A stretch of DNA of 64,000 nt from Rapana venosa (GCA_028751875.1 CM054165.1:29271335-29335334), one strand, 5' to 3'; positions 19,931 to 32,199 are shown, numbered from the stretch's first letter. Program-made: numbers and translations. The notes: generated by a model from the sequence alone, not told the origin.

Positions 19931-21720
19931 CAGCACTGAGGTCATGTCGGTGTCAGCGGAGATGTGTCGAGACGACTTCTGCAAAAGATGTGTCGTGTAA
20001 GGACTGTGATGCGTCGGCTCCGAACATCAACGTCGACATCTTCGGGAATATGTCTGCAACACCCCCACCACTGTCCATGGCATGGTTCCACTCCCTGCAG
20101 CAGATTGTCGTCTTGGGTGCTTCACCCTGCGCTGCAGAAGCCAAGACTTCGATCACCACCACACCTTTGTGGAAGGGACCTTGCTAGAGTGTTTGGGAAC
20201 GTGGTGGGGGGGTTGGCTGTTGGCAGTGTTGATGGTGATTGTGGATGATTCTTTCGAAAGGTTTTCTGTCGGTTTTGTTGTTGTTGTTTGTGTGGAAAAG
20301 CGACTTATAGAGTGAAACTGAACTGCTTGGTATAACAATGATGATGATGACGTTGATGTTTATTACTATTATGCGTGTGTACATAACGACGCCAGTAATA
20401 TCGCTTGCAGTGTTTAAAAATGTTGATGCTGTACTATTGTATAGTTTTCATTCACTAGCTTACGAGACGTGATGATGATTGTTTTTTTTTTTAGGGTTTT
20501 ATTTGTTTTTTTAAAAACCGAAAATGTTGAAAGTTTTGGGAGAGGGTGGTAAGAAATGTGATGAAAGATAATGGTGAAGTTTGGAAAACTAAATTGATAT
20601 CTAAATCAATTTAACGTTGGATGCTGGTTTCAAAATTTGATTTGCTTTTATTATATTTTTTAAGTTTGGTTTTGATATATATAAAAAAAAATTTAAGCAC
20701 TCACTGCCTAAAGGTCAAGTGTTTCACATTGTTAGTTATAGTTGTGTGTATGTGTGTGCGCGCGTGTATGTGCACTTTATTAAAAGTATAAAATAACATC
20801 AGATGTTGAGATGGTACACTTTAGTCTATGCTAGTTTAAGTGTAACGCGTTTTAACCCGCAACAAAAAACGAACGAGAAAAGCCAAAGAACTGGGGACAA
20901 AAGTAACGAAAGAAAGAAGTTAATACTGAAACATGGTAATGTTCTATCATAAGTTTATTTCATGTGGAATGACAAAGTCTGTTTAAATTTTTATACAGGG
21001 AGTTACGAAAGATGCCAGGTGTGGCGTCATATTTTAGAGTTTTGCTTTTAATCCACATCATGTATATAATGTTTTAATTTTGATGCCAAAAAAAATTGTT
21101 TATGATATATCTGCTAGCACTAGTTACGGCATCAGCACATGACTTGATTATATGACCGTTTTTACTGCCAGGAAGTAACAGTATCGCAACAGTGATTTTG
21201 TAGCAGTGACCATATTTTGTGGAATTATCATGTAAATATCATCCTGTAATGGTGCGAATAATATAATTAACAAAAAAAAAAATGTTTTGATATAATCTGA
21301 ATCCAGGGAGCTTTTATGATTTTAAACATTTTTGTTTTGTGTTATTAAAAACGATTTATTTTGAACACATTATCAAACTAGTGAACGGTGTGTATCAAGA
21401 CTGGGTTTTTTGTCGTTATAGTTGTTTCATTCGTGTTTCGTTATAGTTGTTCGTTTGTTGTTGTTTTTTTACTGAAGTTGTGAACGTATTCACACGGTCG
21501 GTTGGTCGGCGTGTTGTGTGGTTTCAGGCGGACATTTTTGTGACAGCAGGGTCATGTCACCATGGTTAGTGCTATAGCTTCAGCTTTGATTGTCAGCCGC
21601 AAATTGTCGACGTTTCATTTTTCTTGTGGGGGTCACTATGCCTTATTATCAGTTTTCAGTTTTGTGTGTTAAAAAAGTGAGTCTTGTGTTTTGTTAATTT
21701 TGTGTGTGTGTGTGTGTGTG
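19931..21720 (+). other. T/G-skewed region, no gene seen
   Basis: AT-rich with T and G excess and only short open frames, none with a recognisable protein. No RNA gene recognised. Confidence 0.45.
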
Positions 21721-21723
21721 TGT

Positions 21724-21776
21724 TGGCTTCTTCTTTAATTTAATGTCTTTTCAACTTTTTGAGTGATATTTGACCG
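21724..21776 (-). mobile_element. LINE-H 3' stem-loop remnant
   Basis: CTTTAATTTAATGTCTTTTC and GAGTGATATTTGAC are a degenerate reversed copy of the LINE-H 3' terminus. A TG tract flanks it on each side. Confidence 0.65.
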
Positions 21777-21904
21777 GTTGTGTGTGTGTGTGTGTGCGCG
21801 CGCATGTGTCATGCATGTGTGTGTTTTGATAACAGATTTGGCAGATTTGTAGACATGAAAACTTGTCAATTTTCTTGTATTTTTTTTTTATAGCGTTGAA
21901 ATAA

Positions 21905-21910
21905 AATAAA
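21905..21910 (+). promoter_or_regulatory. Candidate polyadenylation signal AATAAA
   Basis: AATAAA, followed at once by GCAG and an A-rich stretch. It is one of several possible 3' ends for the glypican transcript; others are at 29,718 and 32,526. Hexamers are common in AT-rich DNA. Confidence 0.3.
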
Positions 21911-22687
21911 GCAGAAAGTTAAAAAAAAAAGAAGAGAAAGCAAATACCAAATACTGCGTGATGGGAGATAACATCTGTGAGGAATAATAACAGACAATAA
22001 CGTCCTTTCAAGAGCTGATCGTCAAAAAGTATAATGGTTTTCGTTAGTTCTGTGCTTTTCATCATGGATGCAGCAGTAACCTGTTTAGAACATATTATTA
22101 CTTTTTTTCTTTTTTTTAAAAAATGGATTCGTACATATTTAGAGCATTTATTTATCTTTTTTGGGGGGATGGGGGGTGTTCATATTTAACATTTTTCTTT
22201 TTTATATTGTGTGAATATTGACAAATGTGGTAGAACGGCTGTAAATGATTAAGAAGACGGGATACAGATACCTATATATACCAAATTGTCTTTTGCATGG
22301 AGCTTTACGGAGAAAGATAATCATAACTTGAGTTAGAAAGCTTTTGTTTTCTGTTGTTTATTTATTTAATAAAAAAAACAACAAATTGATGGATGTATTC
22401 AATATGTCTTTGAGTTATACTTGATTAGTATATGGTATAGTCAGAGGTTTGAGTTATTAATGTTAGCGTGAGGGGTGGTTACGGATAAGATTTCAATTTT
22501 GTTTGTTTGTGGAGGTGGGGGTTGGGGGGTGGGGGGATCACTGTATTTGAGGGATAGGGTGGAAGAGCAGGGGATTCTGGGAAGGACACGATTCGGCAGG
22601 GCCACTACCAGTAAATACTGTCACGCGATGATGCATTTTTCGGAGCTGCGCGTATGGTTTCAGTGACTTTTTAAGCATGTGTTTTTA

Positions 22688-22752
22688 AACTATGAGGAAT
22701 TGTTGTTGTCTTCAATTTAACGTCTGTTCACTCTATGAGGAATTGGTTATTG
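22688..22752 (-). mobile_element. Ultra-short LINE-H insertion with target-site duplication
   Basis: About 30 bp of LINE-H 3' end (reversed: TTGTTGTCTTCAATTTAACG and TCTGTTCACT) is flanked on both sides by the direct repeat CTATGAGGAATTG (about 22,690-22,702 and 22,733-22,745). The duplication marks the event as a retrotransposon insertion. Confidence 0.85.
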
Positions 22753-23450
22753 AATGGTATCATTTTTTTATGTTTGTTATTGAATCAAAATCCCCAACAC
22801 TGCCCTGATTTAGATGGGAGGTGTTGAGAGCCATGATAAACACTTACTTTCTTTTTGGTTGCCCGTCCTGTCAAGTTCTGTTCGTTTAAGAAAAGTTTTA
22901 ATGTTAGGATGGTTTTATCCAGGAGATCTTTGAAGTTACTGAAAAATTCTGTTTCCCCCTCCACCCCCTCTCTCTTCCCCCCCCCCCCTCTCTTCCCCCC
23001 CCCTCCCCCCCTTCACCCCTCTGCCCCTTGCATTTTTTTTTATTTTTTAAAGAAAGGTTGTTTTGGGTTTTTAAATGCAAACTCTGTCTGTGCCTTGCTG
23101 TGTTTATAACCAAGTCTGCTTCTTGAGTGGCTTGGTATTTACCGGTAATTCAAGATTTCTGTTTAGTGTTTGGTTGGGCGTAGTGAAGTTTACGCACAAA
23201 CAGTGCTAAGTGTTTGTGAGAAGCGTTGTTGTCGATTAATGTCGTGTCTTTGTTAGTGATTTGGCCTGTCTGTCGGTTGTCTGTTCATGTTTCCTGTTCT
23301 GAGTTTTGAGCCATTTGTGGCCTGTAGCTGTGTGTGTGTTTTTTTTCTTGTGAATCCTTTTTTTTGTAATGTAAAGGAAATTCTAATATCAGAGATAGAA
23401 AAGATTTGACTTTGAATATGGACCAGAAAAAAAAAATTCTTGTGGAGATA
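22753..23450 (+). other. T/G-skewed region with C-rich run, no gene seen
   Basis: Includes a C-rich pyrimidine run at 22,955-23,025. No supported coding frame. Confidence 0.4.
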
Positions 23451-23565
23451 CTTGGTTTGTTTGTTTGTTTGTTTGTTTGTTTGTTTGTTTGTTTGTTTTT
23501 TATTAAGGAAATTTTCATTTCAGAGATAGAAAAGATTTGACTTTGAATACGGACAAAAAAAACAA
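23370..23565 (+). repeat. Local duplication around a TTTG tract
   Basis: (TTTG)n at 23,453-23,498 lies between two near-identical copies of CAGAGATAGAAAAGATTTGA (23,390 and 23,520), followed by TGAATA and GGAC. This is a local segmental duplication with the tetranucleotide between. Confidence 0.8.
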
Positions 23566-24569
23566 CAACAAAAATCATTATTGTGGATATACTTGGTAAT
23601 TTCTCTTATGGACCACTTGGTAATTTCTCTTATGGTCCATCATTTCAGTTTTTCTCCAGAGTTGTTGTATCTCATAGCAAAATGGGAATCAAGAGTGAAA
23701 CGAAAAGTTATGGCTCTTGAATAGGATTTTGCTTGCTTTGGTCATTTTGCTTGGTTTGTTTTTTAAGAAAATAAACACCCCCCACCCTCCCCCCCTCCAA
23801 AAAACCCCAACCCCAAACAAAGAAAAGGAAACCCTTATGATTTTGATAATTTTGGGAGGTAGACAGCTTTATTTGGTTTAGTCTTGAGGACAGAACCAGA
23901 AGGACACAGTACCATTTTGATTTTAACCCCCATTCTGGGAAATGTTTATTCTTCTTAAGTATGTTTAACTAGTACACATATCTGTCTTGAAATGCAGTAT
24001 TATATATATTTTTTATGATCTCTTGGTTACTGGCTGTTCTCCCTTTTTGACACTTTTTTTTTTGGGGGGAGGGGGGGGGGAGACAGTGACGATCATAATT
24101 ATGTGTAAATCTTTGTTCTTTTTTTTGTGTTTGTTTGAAGTTTATCTTTTAGATCTGGTATGTATTTATTGGGGGATTTTTTTTTTTCATATGAGAACTT
24201 GGACTAGAGCTCTGGAGGTTCACACTAGTGGCAAGATTTTACGTACACAACCATTTTTCTACGCACATTCTGACACCCTGTAGCAGTTAAAAAAAATTTT
24301 TTTTTTTTTTTTTTAATATACTGATCCGATAAGGGATGCTATATGGTTTTACAGCCTTTAAATGTTTTTGATACTTTGAATGCTTCTTTTGAGGAGGAGG
24401 GGAAGGGGAGGGGGGGTGTTTGTTGGTAAATCTGAGGATTATTACTGAAGGCCGTGACATCTCCCTAAACTCCTTGAGGAGTTGTTGGGGGCACCGGGCT
24501 GAAATTTTCAGGCCGTGTTGTCATCTTCTTCTCTCGTTTGCTTTTTACACTGTCGGACGCATTTTGGAG
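23566..24569 (+). other. T/G-skewed region, no gene seen
   Basis: TGGTAATTTCTCTTATGG is tandemly duplicated near 23,595-23,640. Poly-G lies near 24,063-24,082 and poly-T near 24,296-24,316. No coding frame supported. Confidence 0.4.
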
Positions 24570-24896
24570 AAATAATAATAATAATAATAATAATGTATGG
24601 AATTTATATAGCACTGAATCTTGTAAAGCAACGAATCAAAGCGCTCAGATTTTATTTCATACCACTTTAAGTCACGGCAGATTTCTCCGTGAAATTCGGG
24701 CTGCTCTCCCCGGGGAGAGCGGGAGAGCGCGTCACCACAAGCGCTGCGCCACACTTTTTTTTTTTTTTTTTTTCATGTCTGCAACTGTATTTGTTTCCCT
24801 ATCAGAGTGGCTTTTTTCTAAGAATTTTGCCAGGGACAACTCTCTTGTTGCCGTGGTTTTCTTTTACGTGCGCTAAATAATTACGTGTAACACACG

Positions 24897-24927
<31 letters not shown>

Positions 24928-25068
24928 TAGCGCCCAGACCACCACTCATGGTCTAATGGATGGGGGAAAAGTTTCCAGTCCAAACGGGGTATGAACCACC
25001 GCACACTTCAGACCCGGACTTTTCGCTTTCTAGACAGGCGCGTTACCTCTAGACCACGATCCACCAAA
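24570..25068 (-). mobile_element. SINE-T, tRNA-derived, with LINE-T tail
   Basis: On the - strand the head has GTGGTCTAGAGGTAACGCGC (box A) and GGTGGTTCATACCCC (box B). The body contains GTTGTCCCTGGCAAAATTC and GGGAGAGCAGCCCGAATTTC. The 3' end is AAGATTCAGTGCTATATAAA, then TTCCATAC and an ATT repeat, the same tail as the LINE at 44,165. Other copies: 40,535-40,960, 47,625-48,035 and part at 32,700-33,105. Confidence 0.85.
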
Positions 25069-25194
25069 GAAATAGCGGCAAGTCCATTCCAGCTCCTCTC
25101 GTGGGCTGTACAGCTTTTAGTTTGCAGGGCCATTTCTATTTGCCAAGCCGTGTTGTCAAAGGCAAGGTGAACCTGACTAGGGTCCACCTCTCTG

Positions 25195-25226
25195 GAGATA
25201 CTGACTTGACTTGACTTGACTTGACT
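25195..25226 (+). repeat. ACTTG pentanucleotide repeat
   Basis: Short tandem GACTT units (TGACTTGACTTGACTTGACT). Confidence 0.85.
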
Positions 25227-25374
25227 TTATCCATCCTCTTGTACTGTCTAGGGCGTGGAGTGGAGGGGACAAAGAGCTGACTGACTGACGGTCTCTGGCA
25301 GCAAGCTGGGTGCAGTGGGATGTTGTGGGTCTTTTGGATTTCTTTCACACTCTCTTGAGATAGTTAGTAAAAAG

Positions 25375-25735
25375 AAGTTATAGCCGAGTGGTTATGATCT
25401 TTGGACTTCAATCCCATGGATTCCTGAAGTTGTGGGTTCGAACCCGCTGCAGCATCTGGAGAATGAAGGGTTGGGGATTTTTATGATGATCTGGCAGGTC
25501 AGCGTGAAGTGCAGATCTGCCAGTGCCTTAATTCCCTTCCCTGTATGTAAACACATGCAGAAGATCAAAAGTGCATGTTTTAAAATCTCGTGATTCATGT
25601 CAGCGTTAGGTGGTTTAGGGAAATTCGAGTATACCCAGCATATGTTTCTGAAGTTGGAATGTGGCTACCTGCCTGGTGGGCAAAAACAGTCACATACGCA
25701 AAATCTCGCCATTGGTGAACCTCAGAGCTTTAATC
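25375..25735 (+). mobile_element. SINE-1 copy
   Basis: Head AGCCGAGTGGTTATGATC with GTGGGTTCGAACCCG (box B). The body matches 875-1,252: GCAGATCTGCCAGTGCCTTA, GAAGTTGGAATGTGGCTACC and CCATTGGTGAACCTC. Confidence 0.8.
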
Positions 25736-25809
25736 AAGGAACAAACAAAAAAAAGGAAGTCTAACTATATTCTGTAAAGAAGTTATTGTTCAGATTGTAT
25801 ACATTTGTA

Positions 25810-25975
25810 AACTTCTTCCTTTTTTTGTCATGTTTCTCCCAGGGGAGGTTTGACATTGATGAGCCTTCTCCATCTCTCTCTGTTTTGAGCTTCCTCCTTA
25901 TTTATGCCCCTTTCTCGAAGGTCATCTGCAATACAGGCAGCCCAGGTTTTGCTAGGTCTGAGTTCTTCTGCTAGA
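25810..25975 (-). mobile_element. LINE-D C-terminal fragment
   Basis: Reversed copy of the 16,195-16,424 element: TGATGAGCCTTCTCCATCTC, TCATCTGCAATACAGGCAGC and CAGGTTTTGCTAGGTCT. Confidence 0.75.
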
Positions 25976-26300
25976 TAAAAATTTGATATGTGAGAAGATA
26001 CCTGGATTTGATATTAAAGTTTTCTGGATGTGGTGAGATGAGATGAGACTTTAAATTTTTTGTTTACTCTTTTTATTATTATTATTGGTGGGTGTTAAAT
26101 CTCTTCTGTGTGTTTCTGTCTCAGCTTGGGTGACAGATATTAGGTTTTAGAAGTTTACCATATCAGCACAAGCACATTTATAGTGAATGTGATTGCCGTA
26201 CCGTCCTGAGTTCGTTCGATTTATCGTAGCCAGAAATTTTCATCTCAAAGTTCTGGGTTTTTGTTTCCTTCTACATCTATCTTGGAAGTCATATCAAAAT

Positions 26301-26381
26301 CATACACGTGCATGTTGTTGTTGTCTTCAATTTAACGTCTGTTCACACTCAGTGATATTAGACGATGATACACGTGCATGT
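26301..26381 (-). mobile_element. Ultra-short LINE-H insertion with target-site duplication
   Basis: About 50 bp of LINE-H 3' end (reversed: GTTGTTGTTGTCTTCAATTT, AACGTCTGTTCACACTCAGT, GATATTAGACG) lies between direct repeats ATACACGTGCATGT. The full stem-loop and the CAA tail are present; nothing upstream of the stem-loop is. Confidence 0.88.
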
Positions 26382-27232
26382 CACTGTAGTTGTGCTTGAC
26401 TTTTGAAGCTTTTTATTAAAAAAAACATATTAAAAAATGAACATGTATGTGTTTTTATAAATTTTTCTTTTTGCTAGCGAAAAAAACCACCAAAAAACAA
26501 AACTAGATCTGGTTTATCAAAGTTTTGATGATCAAAACTGACGGAAAGAATATTTTGTGTATAAGTTTTGCTGATGTATGTATGTACTTTTGTTTGGTAC
26601 ATTTTGAAATATTTTAAGAGAAAAAGAATCATGCTTTTTCAATTTTTTTCATCAAGCCACAAAGATTTTGGTTTTTTTCTTGATGTTACAGCTTTAAGTT
26701 TAAAAGAAATTGTTCTGTAGAAAGTAGATCTTCAAATAATACATAAATTGCTCCAAAGTTGGTTGCGCTGGGCCTAACTTGTCAGGTGCTTAACGCAGCG
26801 CAATGCATTTTCGCTCATATGGCAGACAACATTGTCTGAGCATTCAATGATGAAGAAGAAAACGAATACATTAATCAGATTTTGAAGCCATTTTACTATC
26901 TTTTTAAAAAAAAAATTGCATAGTAACTGACAAAATAGAAGAGAAGGTTTGTGATGTTCAGGTTGATTCATAAGTTTGATTCTTTTACAACATATCAAAA
27001 ACGCGGTAAGTTTTTTTTTCTCTTTTTTTTTTTTTACAAGTTGAAGTGTAAGGGTACCTTCATGAGCGCAGGGTTGATTAAAAAATTTGTTTTTTGTTTT
27101 TTTTTAAAAGTGTATCTTTAATATCATGCAAGATTACATTCAGGCAATTTTTATTTTTTTTATAGCAGTATGATTGATGATTTTTTTTCATCATATTATG
27201 CATTTTTTTGGTTTACAGGTTAGTATGCATGC

Positions 27233-27234
<2 letters not shown>
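26382..27234 (+). other. T/G-skewed region; R5 fragment
   Basis: Positions 26,765-26,850 (GGGCCTAACTTGTCAGGTGC) match the dispersed repeat R5 at 9,450 and 41,530. The rest is AT-rich without a supported gene. Confidence 0.5.
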
Positions 27235-27269
<35 letters not shown>

Positions 27270-27475
27270 CCTCTCTGTGTAGGTGTGTGCCTGTGTGTGT
27301 GTGTGCGTGCCTGTGTGTGTGTGTGTGTGAGAGAGAGAGACATTAAAAAAAACCCAACTGATTGGTGAGAAAACGATGATTAACACTACCACATATGTTA
27401 GAAAACTTTCTCCACATATTTTGTCCTTGTGTGTGTGTGTGTTGTGTGTGTGTGTGTGTGTGGTGTGTGTGAACT
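27235..27475 (+). repeat. TG microsatellites
   Basis: (TG)n at 27,235-27,262 and 27,290-27,328 (with GCGTGCC units) ending in GA units, and at 27,428-27,470. Confidence 0.9.
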
Positions 27476-28002
27476 GTGAGATTCAAGCGATATTGATATA
27501 TATACATATAAATTTGTGTTGTTACTACCTCCATGTTGTGACAGTAGGCTTGCCAGCTTTTTGTTTGTTTAGTTCTTAAGTCTCTTGCCTTTAAGTTTTT
27601 AAGCAGTCCTCTGTATGTGTGTGTGCTTTTAAAAAAAAAAATCACTTTTAAAGTAGTTTTCATGATTTTGTTCACCTCCTGTCAGTTTTGCTCTTTTGGC
27701 TGTCAGTACTGAAGAATGAACATTCGCATGTAGGCCTAGTCCAAAGGAATCGAAAAAACAGAAATTGGGGTTTTGGGTTTTGATTGTATTACAGTCCCAG
27801 CGGAGCTGTCCGATTAACGCCATCCCTACCTTAAGGGAGAGGACCCCCTCTTTCCTACAGTACACGTGCACTGTGCGCAGTTGTATGCTGCCGTAACCCT
27901 GTAGTAGTGGGCGATACGGAGGGAAGGGTTAGTGGATGGTTGGTTAATCTATAGCCGTAGGGAAAAGGAGAATAGGGTCTGTACCATCACCCAGTCATCG
28001 CC
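27476..28002 (+). other. No recognisable feature
   Basis: Unique-looking sequence with a GC-richer patch at 27,790-27,960. No gene recognised. Confidence 0.4.
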
Positions 28003-28425
28003 TCTGAACAAGAAATGTGACCCTCCCAGGCAAAACGAGTCACACTCTGAACAGGAAATGTGACCCTCCCAGGTGAAATGAGTCACACTCTGAACAAGAA
28101 ATGTGACCCTCCACAGCGAAATGAGTCACACTCTGAACAAGAAATGTGACCCTCCACTGCGAAATGAGTCACACTGACAAGATTACCCTCACTGCAAATG
28201 AGTCACACTCTGAACAAGAAATGTGACCCTCCACAGCGAAATGAGTCGCTCTCTGAACAAGAAATGTGACCCTCCACAGCGAAATGAGTCACACTCTGAA
28301 CAAGAAATGTGACCCTCCACAGCGAAATGAGTCACACTCTGAACAAGAAATGTGACCCTCCACAGCGAAATGAGTCACACTCTGAACAAGAAGTGTGACC
28401 CTCCACGGCAAAATGAGTCACACTG
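28003..28425 (+). repeat. 43-bp minisatellite carrying TGAGTCA sites
   Basis: About ten copies of TCTGAACAAGAAATGTGACC, CTCCACAGCGAAATGAGTCA, CAC. Eight units hold the perfect AP-1/TRE heptamer TGAGTCA; others have CGAGTCA or TGAGTCG. One unit near 28,165-28,200 is shortened. Its 3' flank (CACCTGACCCACTTTTC) recurs near 29,925. Confidence 0.9.
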
Positions 28426-30242
28426 CACCTGACCCACTTTTCTGCTCGGGAGCTGTTTTACTGTATAGGCAGGTAGGAGGGGGAGGTGGGACTGTTCAGG
28501 TTGTTGATTTTGAGATTTTTGATGGATTAAAGAGTATTTAGATGTGCGGCCAACTCCAGTGATTTATTAAGTGAAAACGTTCTTTCTCATATTTATACAA
28601 GTCATATTTGCAGATGATGCGGAATTTAAATGAGATGAACGTAGATCTGGTATATCGGCTAGATCTCCAAGGTTCACCGATGGTAAGATTTTTGTGTATG
28701 TGACTGTTCTCTCCTCCCCTCCCCCTTAAGGTAATTGAGGAAGCTGTATTTCGACTTTGGGGGTTATTTTCTTGGTTCATTCATTTGATATTTTTATCTG
28801 TGTGAATGGCGAGTACTGCTCTGATAACAGTGCTATCCACTTACGGTATGACATGGTTATTCATTTTTTTTGTTTGTTCTGGAAATATTTTGTCTGTTCA
28901 TGAGAAAAGTTTAGCGGTAGTTTTATTTGGTGTATGTGTGGGCATTATATCGTCTGTTATTTTGTATCATGCAGAGTTAGGGAGGGAAGAGATGGGTGCC
29001 ACATATGTGGGAATGGCATCACATATGTGTATGGCACCAGGCACAGCATATGTCAATGGCAGAGCATATGTGAATGTATGTTCTTAAGATTTTTTGTCTT
29101 TAGAATTGTGTAGAAAGCAGATACGGAAGGTTGTGTGTGTGCGGTTTGTTCGTGAGTTTTTTTTATTTAAAAAACAGAACCTAAGAAAGATGCTATGTGT
29201 AGTGTTTGCCTTTTGTGTTGGTGTTGTTGGTTTTTTTTTTAATGGCAGTGTGCTTTTATAACGGTTACGTTTTCTTTTTTATCAAGAAAGTGTGTGCGTG
29301 TGTGTGTGCGAAATTAAATTGTGCATTTTGGTTTTCATACTGTCGATTGTTTTGTACTGTCTGCCTGATATGTAACATCAGCGTTTTAAAACCATTTTAT
29401 TGTTTTTAATGGTTGATATATGATCTGTGTATATGTATCACTCTTTTTGTGTTTTTGGTTTTTGAGTTTTTTTGTGTGAAGTTTCTTTTGGTTTTTGTTG
29501 TTGTTTTGCTTGTCTATTTATTTTATTCTAACCTGTTTTAGTGTAGGTGAATGTTTCATGGTTATAACTGTACAGTATGGACAATGGTGCTGATTATTAT
29601 TATTGCTATTATTTTTTAAATGTTCCTGTGTCCAAAGTACTTACCACTGACAATGTATTATTACATGACAATAATATATATTTTTGCTTCACAACAATAT
29701 TATTTTTTGAACGGGTCAATAAAACATTTCTCCCCCCACACCCACCCACCCACTTTATTATTTTTTTTAGAAGAAGCACAAATTTGATGGATTGTTTGTT
29801 TTTGTATTTTGGTTTAGTTTTTTGGTAAAAAGTACAGACCTGTAGCTTTTTTACAATTTTTTTTTTTTTTTTTTTGCATCACAATATTATTTGTGATCCT
29901 CCACCACTACCTGAGTCGCATCGCACCTGACCCACTTTTCCTCTAAGAGCCATTTTAGGCAGGTGAGGAGGCAGTTTGTCGATTTTGAAATTTTGATGAA
30001 TTATAAAAACCAAGCCTTTGTTGTACACTATGCTGAAGTATCGGAGCATATTTTTGTATCCTTTTGCTTTAAAAAGCAAGTTTTAAAAAACATCCAAGCC
30101 CTCATTCTGACTGCCAGTCATGATGGAAAAACTTTTGTCTATTTCTCATTTTGTCACTTTCTGCAGTCTGTCATAACTTTTCATAGAATTGTTCGATTTT
30201 CAATCTGTTTTGATTTGGTATCGAGTAGCCTTTTAATGGAGG
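28426..30242 (+). other. T/G-skewed region with a local duplication
   Basis: 28,425-28,530 and 29,905-30,000 share CACCTGACCCACTTTTC, GGCAGGT and TTGATTTTGA-like sequence, a diverged duplication. A reversed SINE-1 scrap (CAAGGTTCACCGATGGTAAG) is at 28,665-28,690. A tandem CACATATGTG-type patch is at 29,000-29,060. No gene seen. Confidence 0.45.
29718..29723 (+). promoter_or_regulatory. Candidate polyadenylation signal AATAAA
   Basis: AATAAA followed by T-rich sequence. Weak evidence alone. Confidence 0.2.
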
Positions 30243-30548
30243 TTAATAACATGGACAGTGGTCGGAGCACTCGCTTTCCCCCAGCCAAGTTAAGCAGCGT
30301 TCGAGCGTGGTTACCAGTTGGATGGGTGACCGTTTGCGTGCCTTGGCTTCAGTACAGTTCCCCCATTTCACCCAGCTGTAAATGGGTACCTGCCCTCTTT
30401 AGGGTCAGGGAAGGTAAAGCAGCAAGGGAGAGGAGATGGGCGCCGCCCTCAATACGCTGGCCCTAGAGAAGTGAGGTCTCTGACGCCTCGCTCCCTACGA
30501 CCTTATAGGTTATGGGACTCCTTTACCTTTTTTTTTTTAATAACATGT
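30243..30548 (+). mobile_element. SINE-5S copy with target-site duplication
   Basis: Flanked by direct repeats TTAATAACATG (30,243-30,253 and about 30,538-30,548). The head has GGTCGGAGCACTCGC (tRNA-like), AAGTTAAGCAGCG and ACCAGTTGGATGGGTGACCG (5S rRNA box A and C region). The body has GTAAATGGGTACCTGCCCTC and AGGAGATGGGCG and ends CTTTACC plus poly-T. The first ~15 bp of the head are missing. Confidence 0.9.
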
Positions 30549-31480
30549 TAATCGATAACTAAAAATTGATCTCTGGTGCAATGTGACTCATATAGTGGTG
30601 GAGTGTCACATTTTTCAACGGGTCACAGTATTTCCCCATTGCACATTATTTTAGAATAAGCACAAAGGTAGAGATTGGTTCTTTAGTTGTTGTTTTTTGT
30701 TAAAAGTACAGGTAGCTGGTTTTGGCGACAGGTGTATTTTTTTTCTGTGTGGAATTTTTTATATATTATTATTATATATTTAGTTTGAGGTTCTAAATGG
30801 AGGCAGCAGGTAAGTTGGGTTGTTTTTGGTGGTTTATTTTGACAAACAGTAGTATTTCATTGCATTTGTATTTTTTTTAAAAAAAGGAAGAGTAATTAGG
30901 ATCAACAGACTGACCACTACAGTGTGTGTGTGTGTGCATGCATGCTTGCGTGTGTGTGTGACTGAGTGTTCACATGCACATGCGCTGGCACATGTATGTG
31001 TGTGATGTGGATGTTAGAGGGATGGTTGGGGGGGGGGGGGGGGGGGGGGGGGATTTGAACAAGGAAACTGACCATAAAGAAAGAAAACGTTTTATGCATT
31101 TTCGACTTAAAAAGAAGAGGAAAAAAAGGGGAGATTCATGTCACTAAATGGCAACAACTTATGTGCTTAAAAAAAAAGTTTTGTTTTGAGTGTATATATA
31201 TTTTATATACACATATTTACACAGACACACACACACACACACAGAACCATTGTTAAGCAAAACTTTTTCCCCCTTTTATTTTACTCTAGAAATACAAATT
31301 TCTAAACAACTGAATTTTGAAGGCTAAGCACACATTATTCACCAATTTGAACAAAAATGAGTTTCATGTTTTCTAGCAACTGGTTTGCTGTTTAGGTTGG
31401 TTTTTATTTTTTCATTTTTTTTAAAACAGTAATTTGTTGGGAGGATGAAAGACTCTAGATAATGTGAACAAAAAATCTGA
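30549..31480 (+). other. T/G-skewed region with TG and poly-G tracts
   Basis: (TG)n near 30,921-30,960, a run of about 23 G at 31,030-31,052 and (CA)n at 31,226-31,241. No gene seen. Confidence 0.5.
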
Positions 31481-31485
31481 TGGAA

Positions 31486-31865
31486 GACACACATAGGTTG
31501 ATGAAGACATAGATTGATGAAGACACACAGGTTGATGAAGACACATAGATTGATGAAGACACGTAGGTTGATGAAGACACATATACTATATATAGGTTGA
31601 TGAAGACAAACATAGGTTGATGAAGACACATATAGGTTGATGAAGATAGATTGATGAAGACACATATAGATTGATGAAGACACATAGATTGATGAAGACA
31701 CACATAGGTTGATGAAGACACATAGGTTGATGAAGACACATATAGATTGATGAAGACACATATAGATTGATGAAGACACATAGGTTGATGAAGACACACA
31801 TAGATTGATGAAGACACATATAGGTTGATGAAGATAGATTCACATAGGTTGATGAAGACACATAG
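31486..31865 (+). repeat. Minisatellite, 18-20 bp unit
   Basis: About twenty copies of GGTTGATGAAGACACATA (variants GATTGATGAAG, CACACATA, CATATA). Open frames across it (Ser/His/Gln/Asn-Leu repeats on the - strand) only reflect a unit without stops. Confidence 0.92.
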
Positions 31866-32199
31866 TTTAAGACACGTATGACAAATATTTTACTTTGTGA
31901 ATGCGTACCACCTTTTGATGTAAAGCTCAGGTTTTGTAACAAACATTTGTGTTGCTAGTGACGTTTTTTTGTGTGTAAATTTTTTTTTTTTTTGGGGGGG
32001 GGGGGGGCGTATTTTTGGTTGTTTTTTTTCTTCCCCAAAGCTTGATTGACAACACACACACCCCAAAAAAAGTCAAATTTTTTTTAAAAGAACATTGCTT
32101 CTATAGTATGGCTTGCTACCAGACTTAGTATTTTTGTTGTTTATTTTTGTGAATTGGACACACCGAATCCTTGTAGTTTTTTAAAAAAATTTTAAAAGT

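Noticed and set aside
31339..31942. Open frames with SSSIYVCLHQ-like repeats
   Set aside because: Stop-free minisatellite read in several frames; no gene evidence.
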